A stretch of 46,096 nt of DNA from Bondarzewia mesenterica (lineage: Eukaryota; Basidiomycota; Agaricomycetes; Russulales; Bondarzewiaceae), in contig SGPL01000254.1 of the NCBI GenBank assembly GCA_004802705.1, positions 1 to 46,096 of the forward strand. Direction: 5' to 3'. This document shows, in pieces, positions 32,024-42,900 of this stretch (the stretch's first letter is position 1; each line of letters starts with the position of its first letter). The notes under the pieces were generated by a model that did no database searches, had not been told where the DNA came from, and saw only the letters and a program-made list of their open reading frames with translations. A program made the position numbers and the translations under genes.

Positions 32024-35020
32024 CTACCGCTTGGCCTTCTTGCCTTTCCTCGTCTTTTTTTTTTTTCGTCCCCCTCACCACCTTCGCATTGGCCAGACTG
32101 CTCTGCATCTGCGCTTCCGTGTTGGACCAATCTGCAGATGCATCGTTGATGGCATACCGGCATCATTGCACGAAGAGACTGATGAGCATGAGCCGCAGAC
32201 AATGTATATGCAGGGTGGAAACCAAGGATGTGCCTGGAGAAATATATGCTCACCGACTGAGATCCAGAGCATCAATCATCGCGCGTTGTTTCTCCCGCAG
32301 CGCATTCGTCACCTCTCCTCCCGCTTCGTCAAGCTCATCTTCCGTGCTTTTCAATCCTTGCTCCGCAGAGATTTGCAAACTTTCGCCTCCGTGAGCCAGC
32401 TATGGCAGGCTGTGCAAAGGCGTCAGGAATACTCGCACTGATCGCAGCTTTCTGGATATCCTGCAACTTTGTCGTCACTTTTCAAACGAGGTTCACGAAA
32501 AATGCCAGGGCTTGTGAGACGGGCAGCTGCACTTCGCTCTATATCATAGAAAAAGTTAGGATACGGCCGCGGGGAATGACGCGGATCAGACAAAGTACAA
32601 GCGGCGAATTCTAGGAAATAACGAACCTCGACTTCCTCGACACTCTTTCGCTGCAACCCCATTCCAAGCAAGAGGCTGCTTTGGATCGCGCTCAAACGCA
32701 TCGCCTCACCGAGACGTTGCTCAAAGTATAATGACACGACAGTCGGAAGGAGGTCGAGTATGACATGATAATCCAAAGCATTTTGAGCGTAAGATTCCAA
32801 TCGCTTGAGATCGAATGGCGTCATAAGGAAGGAAAGCTCAGTAGAAGCGAGCTCTACAGGAAGAGAGGCAAATAAGAACGCGTCAAGAAAGTAGTGGTCA
32901 AGAAACTCCAAACCTGGCGACGCGTCAAGATACTTGACACCAGCATTCGCAGCTTCAAGAACACTCAGCCCCAAAATCACGGAATTTAAATGAGAGTAGA
33001 GAAAGGAATCGCCGGCGGAAGGTTAGTCAGGTTGGAAGGAGAGTTGTCAGCTATCGTACATAGAAACGGAAAGATCGACTTCACCCTTCGCGAACTCTCC
33101 TAGCCACTGAAGTTCTCCGTCACCTGCGGAGTTGAGACCCCAGACCATGACGCAACTATGCTCCCCTGCGAGCTCGCTCTGCGTTTGGCGGATATAAAGC
33201 GAAACATATCCTGCTCGTTTCCAAAATCTGTCAGCGTCACGAAGTCATAGTAAACCGTCTGTTCGTGATGAAAACTTTCCGACAAACCAAAGAAGTTGCG
33301 GAGTGAGTCCATAGGATACTCCCAGGTAATCCAGATTCTCTGGTTTCTGTTCAGTCAGGCGTTGCAAAAGAGGGGGCATTGCAGTTGGTGAGCGGATGAT
33401 GAGACTTTCGGTGAGAAGGTCTGTTGACTATATCAAAGCTCAGAAATGGAATTAGACTTTGGAGAGAACGCTGACGCACTTCATCAATCGCCGCTGCGTC
33501 TGGATAAAATGGCTCTGCCCGTGAAAATTCATCAAGGTTCAAGTATTCTCTTGAATAATAGGCATTGAGCGCCTGCAGAGCTCGAGCGCCATACCCCATC
33601 TGAGAAATGGAGCAGAGAACGTCAGTCGTAGAGGTTATACACGACTCCGCGAGGTGAACAACGTTGACATAATCGGGGTCTGTCGCAATCCGCACAACTC
33701 TCGCTCCACTCATCAACGCAAATTTACCCTCCTGGAACTGCAGAGCAACAAGCCAAGGGACCATATCCCCACTTGCTCGCAAACCCCTGCTCAATCCGTC
33801 CATGATAGCCTGCCGATTTATATTACCTTCCAGCGCAACTTGTAATACGACCAAAGGCTCCGGTAGATGACTCTCGTCATCCTTGATTAGTAGAAGGAGT
33901 ACAAAGAGGGAGAAAAGGGCGTCTCGAGATACATAGAATAGTTCGCACTGTGAAGGGTGCGGTGTGCCGTGCTGTATCGAACGTGATGCCGCTGTAGCAT
34001 CGAGGCGCAAAAGACTATTCAGCCACCGCTCGATACGGTCGTCAGCAGCGTACCGGATGGGAGTTTCCAGCTTGATCTCGCGGTGTGCGCGCCTTCAGTG
34101 GAGCGGCATGTGAAAGCTTTTTTGTAGAGGAAGTCGCGTCCGCTGATGGCAATGAAGCATCTTTTGAGAGCGAGGGACGGGTGGATTCTCGCAGTTGTTG
34201 GATGAGTTTGAGGGATGGTGAGTGACCTGTGCCTTCGTAACCGTTGATGGAAGAGGCTAGGAAACCCAGGTATGGTCCTATCAGGTTGCGCACAAGAGGA
34301 AGGGGAATGGCGGCGGCTTCATCGATGATGACGAGCTCTGCTTGGCCAAGTACGTGAGCATCTTCGGGTTGGATAGACTGGGAAAAACTCGTTGGCTTCA
34401 AAACTTGAGGCGAATTATGAAAACTTACCTGAATGATTTGACGATGCTGTCGAAAGACATTTACACGTACAATAGCCTTGTTGAAATCAGGATTCGTGCT
34501 TTGAGCAATGTCATAATCCAGATGCTCCTCATAGCCAAGGGCATCCATACCCTTGAAAAATGAATTGAAAGAGCATCTTCAGATTTTCTGGCTGGGACTC
34601 GTCACAAAAATATTCGAGTACCGATGAGCTAGGGCAGCCGCAATAGCCAAGCCTAGAGCTGCTGATTTACCGCGTCCATGCCCAGTCGAGCTCAAAGTCT
34701 TTTCTGCAAAAGCATCGACGAAGGAGAGAATTGCCGGCGCCTGGTCGGTTGTCCTGGCCAAGTTGACGAGCTCGACAACGGGCTTGGTGTCCACAATGCT
34801 GTCCTTGAGCTCCTTGAGCTCGGACTGTTCCCTGCCCTTGCCTTGGTCCTCCTCTATGGCCTTGATGTCTTTCCCGCGCGAGATAGATAGGACATTCAGC
34901 TCATCATCAAGAACAAGGCAGTCATCGCATGAGCCTAGTGATAGGATGAAACGTTCTTTGAACCGTGCGACTACGGAATCCTGAAATGATGTTCAATATC
35001 TCGCGTGGACGTCCTGTTTT
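32024..35020 (-). pseudogene. KRE33: KRE33/NAT10 (rRNA cytidine acetyltransferase) relic
   Basis: KRE33/NAT10 makes N4-acetylcytidine in 18S rRNA and tRNA in the nucleolus. On the minus strand the family sequence runs from FKERFILSLGSCDDCLVLDD (about 34950) through DTKPVVELVNLARTTDQAPA, GRGKSAALGLAIAAALAHRY, MDALGYEEHLDYDIAQSTNP, LVIIDEAAAIPLPLVRNLIG, SRSIQHGTPHPSQCELFYVS, GNINRQAIMDGLSRGLRASG, YGARALQALNAYYS and LQRKSVEEVE to a lysine-rich end with TAG at 32024-32026. Lesions: the N-terminal third is missing; residues before the Walker A (GRGRGKS in the family, here TGHGRGKS) are lost; a stop follows TSPSQKI near 34580; the frame changes near 34095; about 35 codons are deleted after RDALFS near 33912; and splicing near 33295 gives a stop. 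The C-terminus is complete. It is clearly a pseudogene, or else a very badly damaged gene. Confidence 0.82.
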
Positions 35021-36387
35021 TGATGAACATGAGCGTCCCTTGACTTGAGGTGCACGCCGAACGCCGCACAGCGCACACTGAGCTGAACGCCGCACGCCGG
35101 ACCCAGAATGAGGAGGGCGGTACTTGAGTTACAGGAAACGACATCGTACCATCACAGGAGTTACCGCTTCTGTGCCCCGCTCGAACTCGAACTCGTGCGA
35201 GCTAATAGTGAATGTTGGCAGACTTAAGTCATCAACTGAAAATGAGGACTGGGGACGCCGAACGAGAATCATGTGTGCGGATCGGCAGCGGCTGAAGAGA
35301 CGCGGAGTGAGCTGGAGTGAGATTCTGACCAGTCGCATGGCAAACGCTGAATGAAATGCGCCGCTGGACGGTGCAGTGTTCGATGCAGCAGCTGTGAAAC
35401 TGCTTGATTTTCGTCGAGCGGAAAAACCAGACTACGGTTGAAACGTTGACAGGGAGTCCGTGGTCCATTTCCGCGCGGGGCAAAATGCCAACTGAGATGA
35501 GATGGGAAGAACGGATAGTCAGGTCAGATGGTGCACAGGCCAACCAGCGGACGCACCAGCGCAGTCCAATCGCCGTCCACCTCGTTCAATTCAGTTGGCT
35601 GAAGGCGTTCATGATATCGCGAGGGCAATGAATCTCACATCTGCGATATTGAGTGATGAGGGGACGTGGTAAGGCGCGTGTTATTAGAACAAGACTCTTC
35701 TGGGAAGAATCAAAGAACAACCCATGCCAGCCCATGCCACTCACCTCAGCATCGATTTGGCGTCGACATATGCTCACGACTCTCCACGCTATCCTCTCTT
35801 CCAACGGCAACGGGGGCACCTCTATCTTAATCTCATCCTGATTGGCCCCCACAGCCCCCTTTCCATCTCTCTCGACCGCTCCAAAAACCCTCAATTCAGA
35901 AAAATCACCAACCGTGCCCTGGTCGCGCTTCCCAAAGCCTCTCTCAATTCCATCCTAGCGCCTTACAACTAGTTACGCGACTACTACCGTCGGCGACCTC
36001 GAAATGGGCGCCAAGCAGTGCAAGCACTTTATCGCCTTGTAGGCGCTGCCGCATTGATGGCCTCGCTCGCTCTCTATCTTGCTAACGGAGGGCGTGGAGG
36101 ATTGATTTTACTTTCCCGGCGTGCAATGAATAAAATCGTCGTCAATATTGTAGAGTTAGACCGACATGTGTACAGGACACAATTGGCTGGTGCAGAATTA
36201 TAAAAGCAGTGGCCGGGCCGACGCGCCGCCGAATACTCAAGTCGGCTAATTGACCTCTAGCTTGAAGCTTTGAAGTTTGTGGTGAACGCCTCTGTAGGCT
36301 GCCTTCTCCTCCAAACAGTTTACCACAGTACTCTCCAAAGCCAACACATTCGAACCCGCAACGCTGACCTCCTACAGTCTCTCTGCC
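35021..36387. other. Debris and promoter region before AP-3 beta
   Basis: A GAACGCCGCAC repeat lies at about 35055-35095. Coding-like fragments occur on the minus strand at 35140-35250 (DDLSLPTFTISSHEFEFERG) and 35590-35890 (IKIEVPPLPLEERIAWRVVS) and on the plus strand at 36015-36200. None is assigned. The last 150 bases should be the AP-3 beta promoter and 5' UTR. Confidence 0.4.
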
Positions 36388-39152
36388 ATGTCTGGGCTAA
36401 ACCTCAACTCTTGGACCGAAAACGCGTCCCGCCTGGGCATGCGGCTGCAAGAGACGTTCTCAGAGCACACCAAGGACCTCGCCATCAGTCGCGGTGGCAG
36501 CGCCACGTACCTCGACACCGGCGAAGACAAGGTCAAGAACATCAGAAAGCAGCTCGACTCGAACAGCGATCGCGAAAAGCTCGAGGCCATGAAGCGTCTC
36601 ATCGCAGTACGTGCGCTCCCTCCCTAAAAGACGTATCCTGAACTCTTGCCTGATGCCCCCGTGCGCATGGTCCGTCCTAGATGATCTCCAAAGGTCGAAA
36701 CGTGTCCGAGTTCTTCGCGCAGGTCGTCAAGAACGTCGCCGTCCCCAACCTCGAAGTCCGCAAGCTCGTCTACATCTACCTCCTCCGCTACGCCGAAGCC
36801 GAGCCCGACCTCGCCCTGCTCTCCATCAACACGTTCCAACGCGACCTCGCAGACAGCTCCCCGCTCATCCGCGCCATGGCTCTCCGCGTGCTCTCCGGCA
36901 TACGCGTGCCCACCATTGGCGGCATCGTCGTGCTCGCCATCAAGAAATGCGCCGCAGACGTCAGCCCGTACGTGCGCAAGACCGCGGCTTTGGCCATCCC
37001 AAGGTGCTACAAGTAGGTGTCTTCCGAAATCCCTCCATTCCCCATTACAGACCGAAACTTGCCTTCTCCGACCGCTGACGACGAACGGTTAGCCTCGACG
37101 CCTCGCACCTCCCATCCCTCATCCAAATACTGTCGACCCTCCTTCGCGATCGCTCCCCGCTCTCCATCGGCAGCGTTGCCGTCGCCTTCGAGTCCGTCTG
37201 CCCGACCCGCCTCGACCTCCTCCATCCCCACTTTCGTCGCCTCTGCCGCCTCCTCGTTGATGTGGACGAGTGGGGCCAGGTCGATCTTCTCGAACTGCTC
37301 ATCCGCTACGCGCGCACCATGCTCCCCCGCCCCACGCTCTCAGAACCGAAAGTCCCTGGAGATCCCCAAGCAGAGGACGTCGACCCCGACCTCACGTTGC
37401 TCCTCAACTCGGCAGAACCCTTGTTCCAATCGCGAAATCCTGCGGTGAGTCTAAGTGTCGGAGGAGAATGGGTACGTCGGGAACGCTTGCGTTGACATCT
37501 GTTTGAAAATAGGTCGTGTTGTCGGTCTCTCGCGCGTTTTACTACCTGGCGCTGCCCTCGCAGCATCACAAGTTCGTTCGTCCACTCCTCCGACTGCTGG
37601 ACACTTCCCCGCAAGTCGAGCGCGTCGTCATTTCGTACATCCTTTCCATCGCACGGTCGTCACCGGTACGTACCCCGCAACCTCAGCAAGTCAACGCATA
37701 CATCTGTTGATTCATGCGTTTTCATACCTCTAGCATCTCTTTTCTCCGTACTACACGTACTTCATCGTCAGGGCCGATGACAGTGCTCAAGTGAAAGTGG
37801 ACAAGATGCGTCTCTTGCAGCTCTTCGTCAACATTGAGAATTACCAGGCTCTTTTGCGAGAGTTCGTCGTCAGTGTCGCACTGTTATTTCTATAGGACGG
37901 GTTTTGGTTGACAAATACGGGCGATTCAGGATTACGCTGAGGACGTCAACGACGAGCTCGTCGCAGGCGCGATCCGCGCTATCGGGCACACAGCAAAAAC
38001 CATACCCGAATCGATCCAACAATGCCTCAACGCGCTCATGACCTTCATCAAGAGCCGTCACGGTCAGCCTCTCTTCTCTCCCCCTTCCTCTCACCTTGCT
38101 CGATGCCGATCACGCGCGCTCTACAGACATCATCGTCACCAACGCCGTCCTCGTCCTCAAATCCCTCGTCCAAACGCAACTACAGCAGTCGCAGTCGAGT
38201 TTCGCGTTCACAGCGACGTCCTCGGCATCGGCACCGCTCACGATCATCGAGCGCCTCGCGCGGCGCGTGGACGAGATCCGGCATCCGCAGGCCCGCGCGT
38301 GCGTGCTGTGGCTCGTCGGCAGTACGCGGCGGACGAGGCGCAGAAGGGGGATGGCGTGGGCATAGAGGGTATCGCACCTTGGGCACCAGACGTTCTCCGT
38401 CGAACGACCAAGTCGTTCTGCGACGAGGTACGCAAATGCATGACCTCTCGTTTTTTCACAAAATAAAATACACATCTCACGTTCATCGTCGCCGACCTTT
38501 GTTGTTTTTGACGTATCGGACACTTTCAGACCTCGCTGGTCAAACTCCAGGTCGTCACCCTCGCGGCGAAGCTTCTCGTCCTCTGTCAGACGAACCGCAC
38601 GCTCGTCCTCCTCGCTCGGTACGTCTTCGGTCTCGCGCGGTATGACCTCAACTACGACGTTCGCGATCGCGCGCGGATGCTCAGCTCGTTGCTCTCGGGC
38701 ATCGTGCCGAGTCTGAGGAGCGGGGGCGGGGGCAGTGACGACGAGGATGCGCTGGAAGATCAAGGCGCCGTCGTGTTGAGGCGGGAACAGATCCGCGTCG
38801 TGCTGTTCGAGGGCAAGGCGGGTGTCACGGAAAAACAGGACTGGCAAGGTACGCAACCCCCCCCTCCCCCTCTCACCCATTTTTTTTCTCATTTTCACGC
38901 GTTCAATCGACACTCGCAGACGACGAGCGCGCGCTGCTGGGCACGCTTACCCTCGTCACGGGCCGCGAGATGCGCGGCGACCCACAGCGTGCGCAGTGCC
39001 TTAAGCGTGTGCGCATCGCGTGCCGGGAGGACGTGTTCCAGGAGAGTCGGCCAGGGGTTCGTATATTCGTCTGGATTCCCTACTGGATCGCCCAGAGCAT
39101 GGGGAGTCTCCAGAAGCTTTTCCTTTTTGCCACTCACCGGCGGCCGTGGTGA
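36388..39152 (+). CDS. APL6: AP-3 complex subunit beta (C-terminus lost, one frame break)
   Basis: AP-3 beta adaptin is a large subunit of the adaptor that carries cargo from Golgi or endosomes to the vacuole. Nine exons: 36388-36606, 36681-37012, 37093-37444, 37513-37665, 37734-37868, 37930-38062, 38127-38427, 38530-38848, 38920-39152. About 725 residues result if one break is bridged. The adaptin N-terminal HEAT-repeat trunk is clear: [86 protein letters not shown]. At 38318-38319 one base is missing (LVG then QYAADEAQ), probably GGG read as GG. Family similarity stops after [12 protein letters not shown] near 38975. The remaining 59 codons lie opposite the end of the minus-strand questin-oxidase-like gene and look unrelated, so the hinge and ear are absent. 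Confidence 0.85.
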
Positions 39153-40897
39153 AGCAGTGTAGCTCATGATCAATTCGCAATCGATCCTCGGCCTTCCTCT
39201 GACGAGCAGATAACCCAATGTCACGGGTAAGAACGCGCCCAGCAAGCGAGCCCTCGCTTCGCCGCTTTCCAAAGCGTTGACGAGGGTCGGGACGAAGACG
39301 GAACTGGTGAGTACATGCATCAAGAAGAAATCCAATCTCTCTTTCCTTCCCTTCTTGCCCACTCCCGCGAATAGTAAGGTAGCGAGGAAGAAGAGCTCTT
39401 CAACTTTCTGCGATAGCTGCGCGGGGGTAAGGGTGGGAGTGATCGACCAGAGGGACGTGAGACGACGAATTTCGACAATACGAGCTGGGGTGAGTGCTTC
39501 TTTCGTGCGCTTGGAGAGGAGCGCGTCGGGATCGTACGGTAAGACTGGAATCATGACGTCCGATGTGTAGGCCTCGCGGAAAATGGAAAGAAGGGTGTAA
39601 CCCCCGTGGGTGGAATCAGAGTCGTCCGTCTTTGCAGCAGACGATTCATGAGCATTCCATGAGAAGACACGAGGCTCGTGAGCGTTATGCACGGCTGTTA
39701 TAGCAAGAGCTAAAAGACGCTGTGAACACACTGCGTGGAAGACAGCTCGTTAGGACTACCTTGCGCCACCATCGCGTCACTGCCGAATTCGATAGCATAC
39801 TGCAAAAAAGAGTTCTAATTTCAGACTAAGATGATATCAAATTTTACTTACGCCCATCTGAATGAGAGGATGTACCCTGAGAAAGACAGTCAACGAGACG
39901 GCACCGGTCTTCTGAAAAATTGAGCACATACGCTCCGCCAACAAAGCGTTCTAACATGTATGCTTTGAACGCATTCGCATCTTCAGAGAAAATATAGTAT
40001 TCATATGCGCCCTTGCCTCCGAGGCGCTTGACCTCCTCCGAGAAAAATGACAAATAATTCGCATAATACCTGGAACCCCGGTCAGTGGAGGATCGCATAT
40101 GGAAGAGTGTTCAATTGACATACTTCTCCTGTCCCAAGAACTGAGTCCAATTTTCTGCACCAATGTGCACGTTTTGGCGCTCGACGGTTCTCTTGGGACG
40201 ATCGGAAGTAAAGATCGGCAGGAGACCACGACGTCCATCATCGTATGCAGCTTGGAGGAGCGCGGGCGGCGCACCAAGGTCATAAGCCGCAAGGAGACTG
40301 AAGCAAGACACCGTCAGCATCTGAACATTGCACTGCCAGCGACATGACAAGAATAATGAAGAAAAGATTCAGCGTGATCAATTCAAATCTCACACTGCAT
40401 GGACCCAACGTTTTCAGACCACAAAACGGATGACGATCGTTTAGTTCCACACAAACACTAGCGCACTAGGGACTAACGTACTCAGACTACAGAATCGCAG
40501 TATCCGAGAGGATAAGGCTGTGTCAACCCCTCTCTCATTGCTTTCTCAGACAAACGCGACATCCCCTCTCGCCCAACCCAAAGACATGGAACAACCTGGT
40601 GGCTACCAGAAGATTAAAATAAAAGAGAACGCACTGGTGACTGAGGTGATTATGGAACCCAGGTCCGTGAAAACAATGTGCTTCCTCCCTATCCCGCTCG
40701 AGCAGCCGCTCGACGAGGGCCTTGCTCGCCGGGCTTGCACCCGGAACGGTGAGCACATCCTTATGGATGGTGCGCGGGAGTCCTGTGGGAAGTCTATCGC
40801 CGGTGCTAGCCATGAAGAACCTCTGATGAAGATGTCGAATGAGAGTTGGGGACGAGGAGGGATGGGGAAGAGTAAAAGTGGTGGGAAAACGGCGCAT
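38895..40897 (-). CDS. Questin oxidase-like protein (C-terminus truncated, one frame conflict)
   Basis: Six exons on the minus strand: 40635-40897, 40124-40297, 39932-40069, 39852-39876, 39760-39799, 38895-39719. Seen: HCFHGPGFHNHLSHH, then LLAAYDLGAPPALLQAAYDD, ENWTQFLGQEKYYANYLSFF, MLERFVGGAVHPLIQMGYAI, EFGSDAMVAQ, ALAITAVHN and RGRPRID. These match fungal questin-oxidase-like (DUF4243) proteins; some members open an anthraquinone ring by Baeyer-Villiger-type oxidation, others are uncharacterised. The junction of exon 5 (ends phase 1) and exon 6 (needs phase 0) is off by one base near 39720. The end is unusual: similarity fades after LRTLWVAAH near 38985 and the last 25-30 codons are the reverse of AP-3 beta coding sequence. 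Confidence 0.78.
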
Positions 40898-42090
40898 GAA
40901 TCGGGTGAGAGTGGAATGTCGTCAGTGGTCACTGAGTAAGATCACTGCCCCCGGAAACCCCTCCTAATATACTACTAGGGATGGCGCGGAACGCGCTAGG
41001 TGCTCGCTACGCACTCCGAGTCACCCATGCACTTATGGGCATTTATTTATTTCTCTGAGTCTGATATTTAATTCTAGTGTTCAGTAGGATATTTACATAC
41101 TTTATCCTCCATCTTTTGCTGGAAATTCTTCCCCAAGAAATTCTGTACGCGGCTGAAATCAACTTTTTCTGCCCAAACCCGACGACGTGTCGAGATGTGT
41201 CACGCCCAGGTCACACCTGTGGCTGTCTGAAAAGCCCAGCGAGGAAATCATTGCCGAGTAAGCTGACACATCCATTTTTCGAAGGTATATTTACATGTCC
41301 CATTACGGTAGCCCTATGCACAAGCACGATAACACACCGGGACTGGCCGCATTCGCTTCCCATCAGTGAGTCAGCTAAATGCAGATTATTGGTTTTGACC
41401 AGTCGAATTGAACTTCCAATACAGCACGGCACTTTGACTCGAAATTTACCGGCAGGAAATAGCGAGAATATATAGTATTTTCCACAAATTTTCCAGATAT
41501 TTCCTGTAAGGGTTGTTTCCCAGAAATATATACGGAATTTTCCAGGCTGAGATGCGCACGCCTGCCCACTGTGTGAACACATGACTGCGGACGCGCCTCA
41601 GAGTCGCGTCTTTTTCTCTTTAAGTCGAGGTCTCCTGCCACTCCATTGTACACGTCTGATAGTCCCCCTTACCTCCCTCATTTTTGTTTCACTTCAAGTC
41701 CTTTTTCACCATTCCACCAGTATTCTATCGCCTGTTCATGAGTCAAAAGCGCACTCTCGATGATCCCTCACGAGCCCTCACGCCTTAGTGAAAATTTCAG
41801 GAATCACCAGTAATGTATTTCCACAGAGATTTTGGCAGCTTCTTTCTCACAAAATGCTCATCATGATATCTATCAACTGTCTGCAGGATGTTCAATAGAG
41901 GATTCGAGGTGGAACCCAGCACTTTCAGAAGAGGGTGATGCTGTTGTAGGGGCAGCGGAGGGTCTGATGACAGCAGGTGCGTAAGGAATAACAATATCTC
42001 TCTCATCCAGAGCACTCAATCATACTTCTGCTATCACTCATGCTCATTTTAATACTCCACAGGTGCAAACCCACGCATATATACAGATTT
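40898..42090. other. Intergenic, A/T-rich in part
   Basis: Includes an A/T-rich segment at 41440-41545, listed separately as a repeat. A minus-strand open frame at 41797-42015 (72 codons) looks coding-like (VDRYHDEHFVRKKLPKSLWK) but is unassigned. Confidence 0.4.
41425..41545 (-). repeat. A/T-rich dispersed repeat, possible copy A
   Basis: Read on the minus strand this segment is rich in GGAAAAT and ends CGGTAAATTTCG...AAGTGCCG. A similar run on the plus strand near 44830-44975 ends CGGAAAATTTGG...AAGTGCTG. The two could be inverted copies of one old element. Similarity is judged by eye and is modest. Confidence 0.3.
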
Positions 42091-42609
42091 TGATATGCTT
42101 GATGCGCATCTCAGTCCACTACCGACAATACTACTACCACGCCGGGAGGCTCTAACGTCGACTTTGCCGGCATGTACGTGCTTATCGAGGCTGCGACCCA
42201 GCAGGAACACCAGCGCACTGCCGCGGCATCGACATTGAGCCTGCGTCGCTCGATCTGTCCATCTCTGACACGCTCGAGTCGCACGGGATATTATGCATCT
42301 GGCTCTCCACGATTTACAATAACCCCCACGAGCTCTGCAGGGGACACGATCGCTATGAACGTCGAGCACGAATCACGCTCTCCTTTGCCGCAAAGTTCGC
42401 CACAGCCGCCAGATCCAGTTCACCTTCCACCCTCCAGTGTAAGTCCTACCTCTATCGACATTCCTCTGTCCACTGTTCCAACATTGATAAACTCTGCACT
42501 GCCCGGTAATTTGCCGTATCTGCCATCCACGGAACCAGATGTGAATGAGCACGATCTACCACCGGTCGATCGCACAGGCGGGCCCACATGCAGACCGCTG
42601 AGCATCTGA
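42091..42609 (+). other. Coding-like stretch, un-assigned (possible relic)
   Basis: Plausible peptide is found in more than one frame: LDAHLSPLPTILLPRREALT early, LSISDTLESHGILCIWLSTI in the middle, and a Pro/Ser-rich frame at 42358-42609 (SPLPQSSPQPPDPVHLPPSS) ending in TGA. No family is recognised and no single splice model joins them. Confidence 0.3.
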
Positions 42610-42900
42610 GCTCCTCGTGAGGGAACACTTTTTCTAGACACGCGCTGTTCATTCTGATCCACGCGCGTACGACTCGATGTAGTGGCACATTATCCAAGCA
42701 AAATCGCAAGTTGCACTCAGATCTGATCAAGCGCTTTGCAAAAATGTGGCGTTATTTTCTGTGTTATCGCTTCAAATACAATCAAAACACTGACGCCTGA
42801 AAACTTTAGGGAAGGAACCTCCATACACGATTGTAACAATCCCCTTGTCCTCTCTGATCCCACTTCACATCTATCGTTATCATCTATTCCATTCACGAAC

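Noticed and set aside
35586..35972. A gene between the KRE33 relic and AP-3 beta
   Set aside because: Peptides on both strands look partly coding, but no start, splice set or family could be established, so only debris is recorded.
38110..38913. Minus-strand open frame of 267 codons opposite AP-3 beta
   Set aside because: It is the complement of well-supported AP-3 beta exons 7 and 8 and crosses their splice sites.
13236..40897. Secondary-metabolite gene cluster (P450, regulator, GST, questin-oxidase-like)
   Set aside because: The genes are spread over 30 kb, separated by ribosomal, translation, autophagy and trafficking genes or relics, and there is no backbone synthase or transporter.
41040..41110. 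LTR or solo-LTR at the A/T-rich junction
   Set aside because: No paired ends, primer-binding site or target duplication could be seen.
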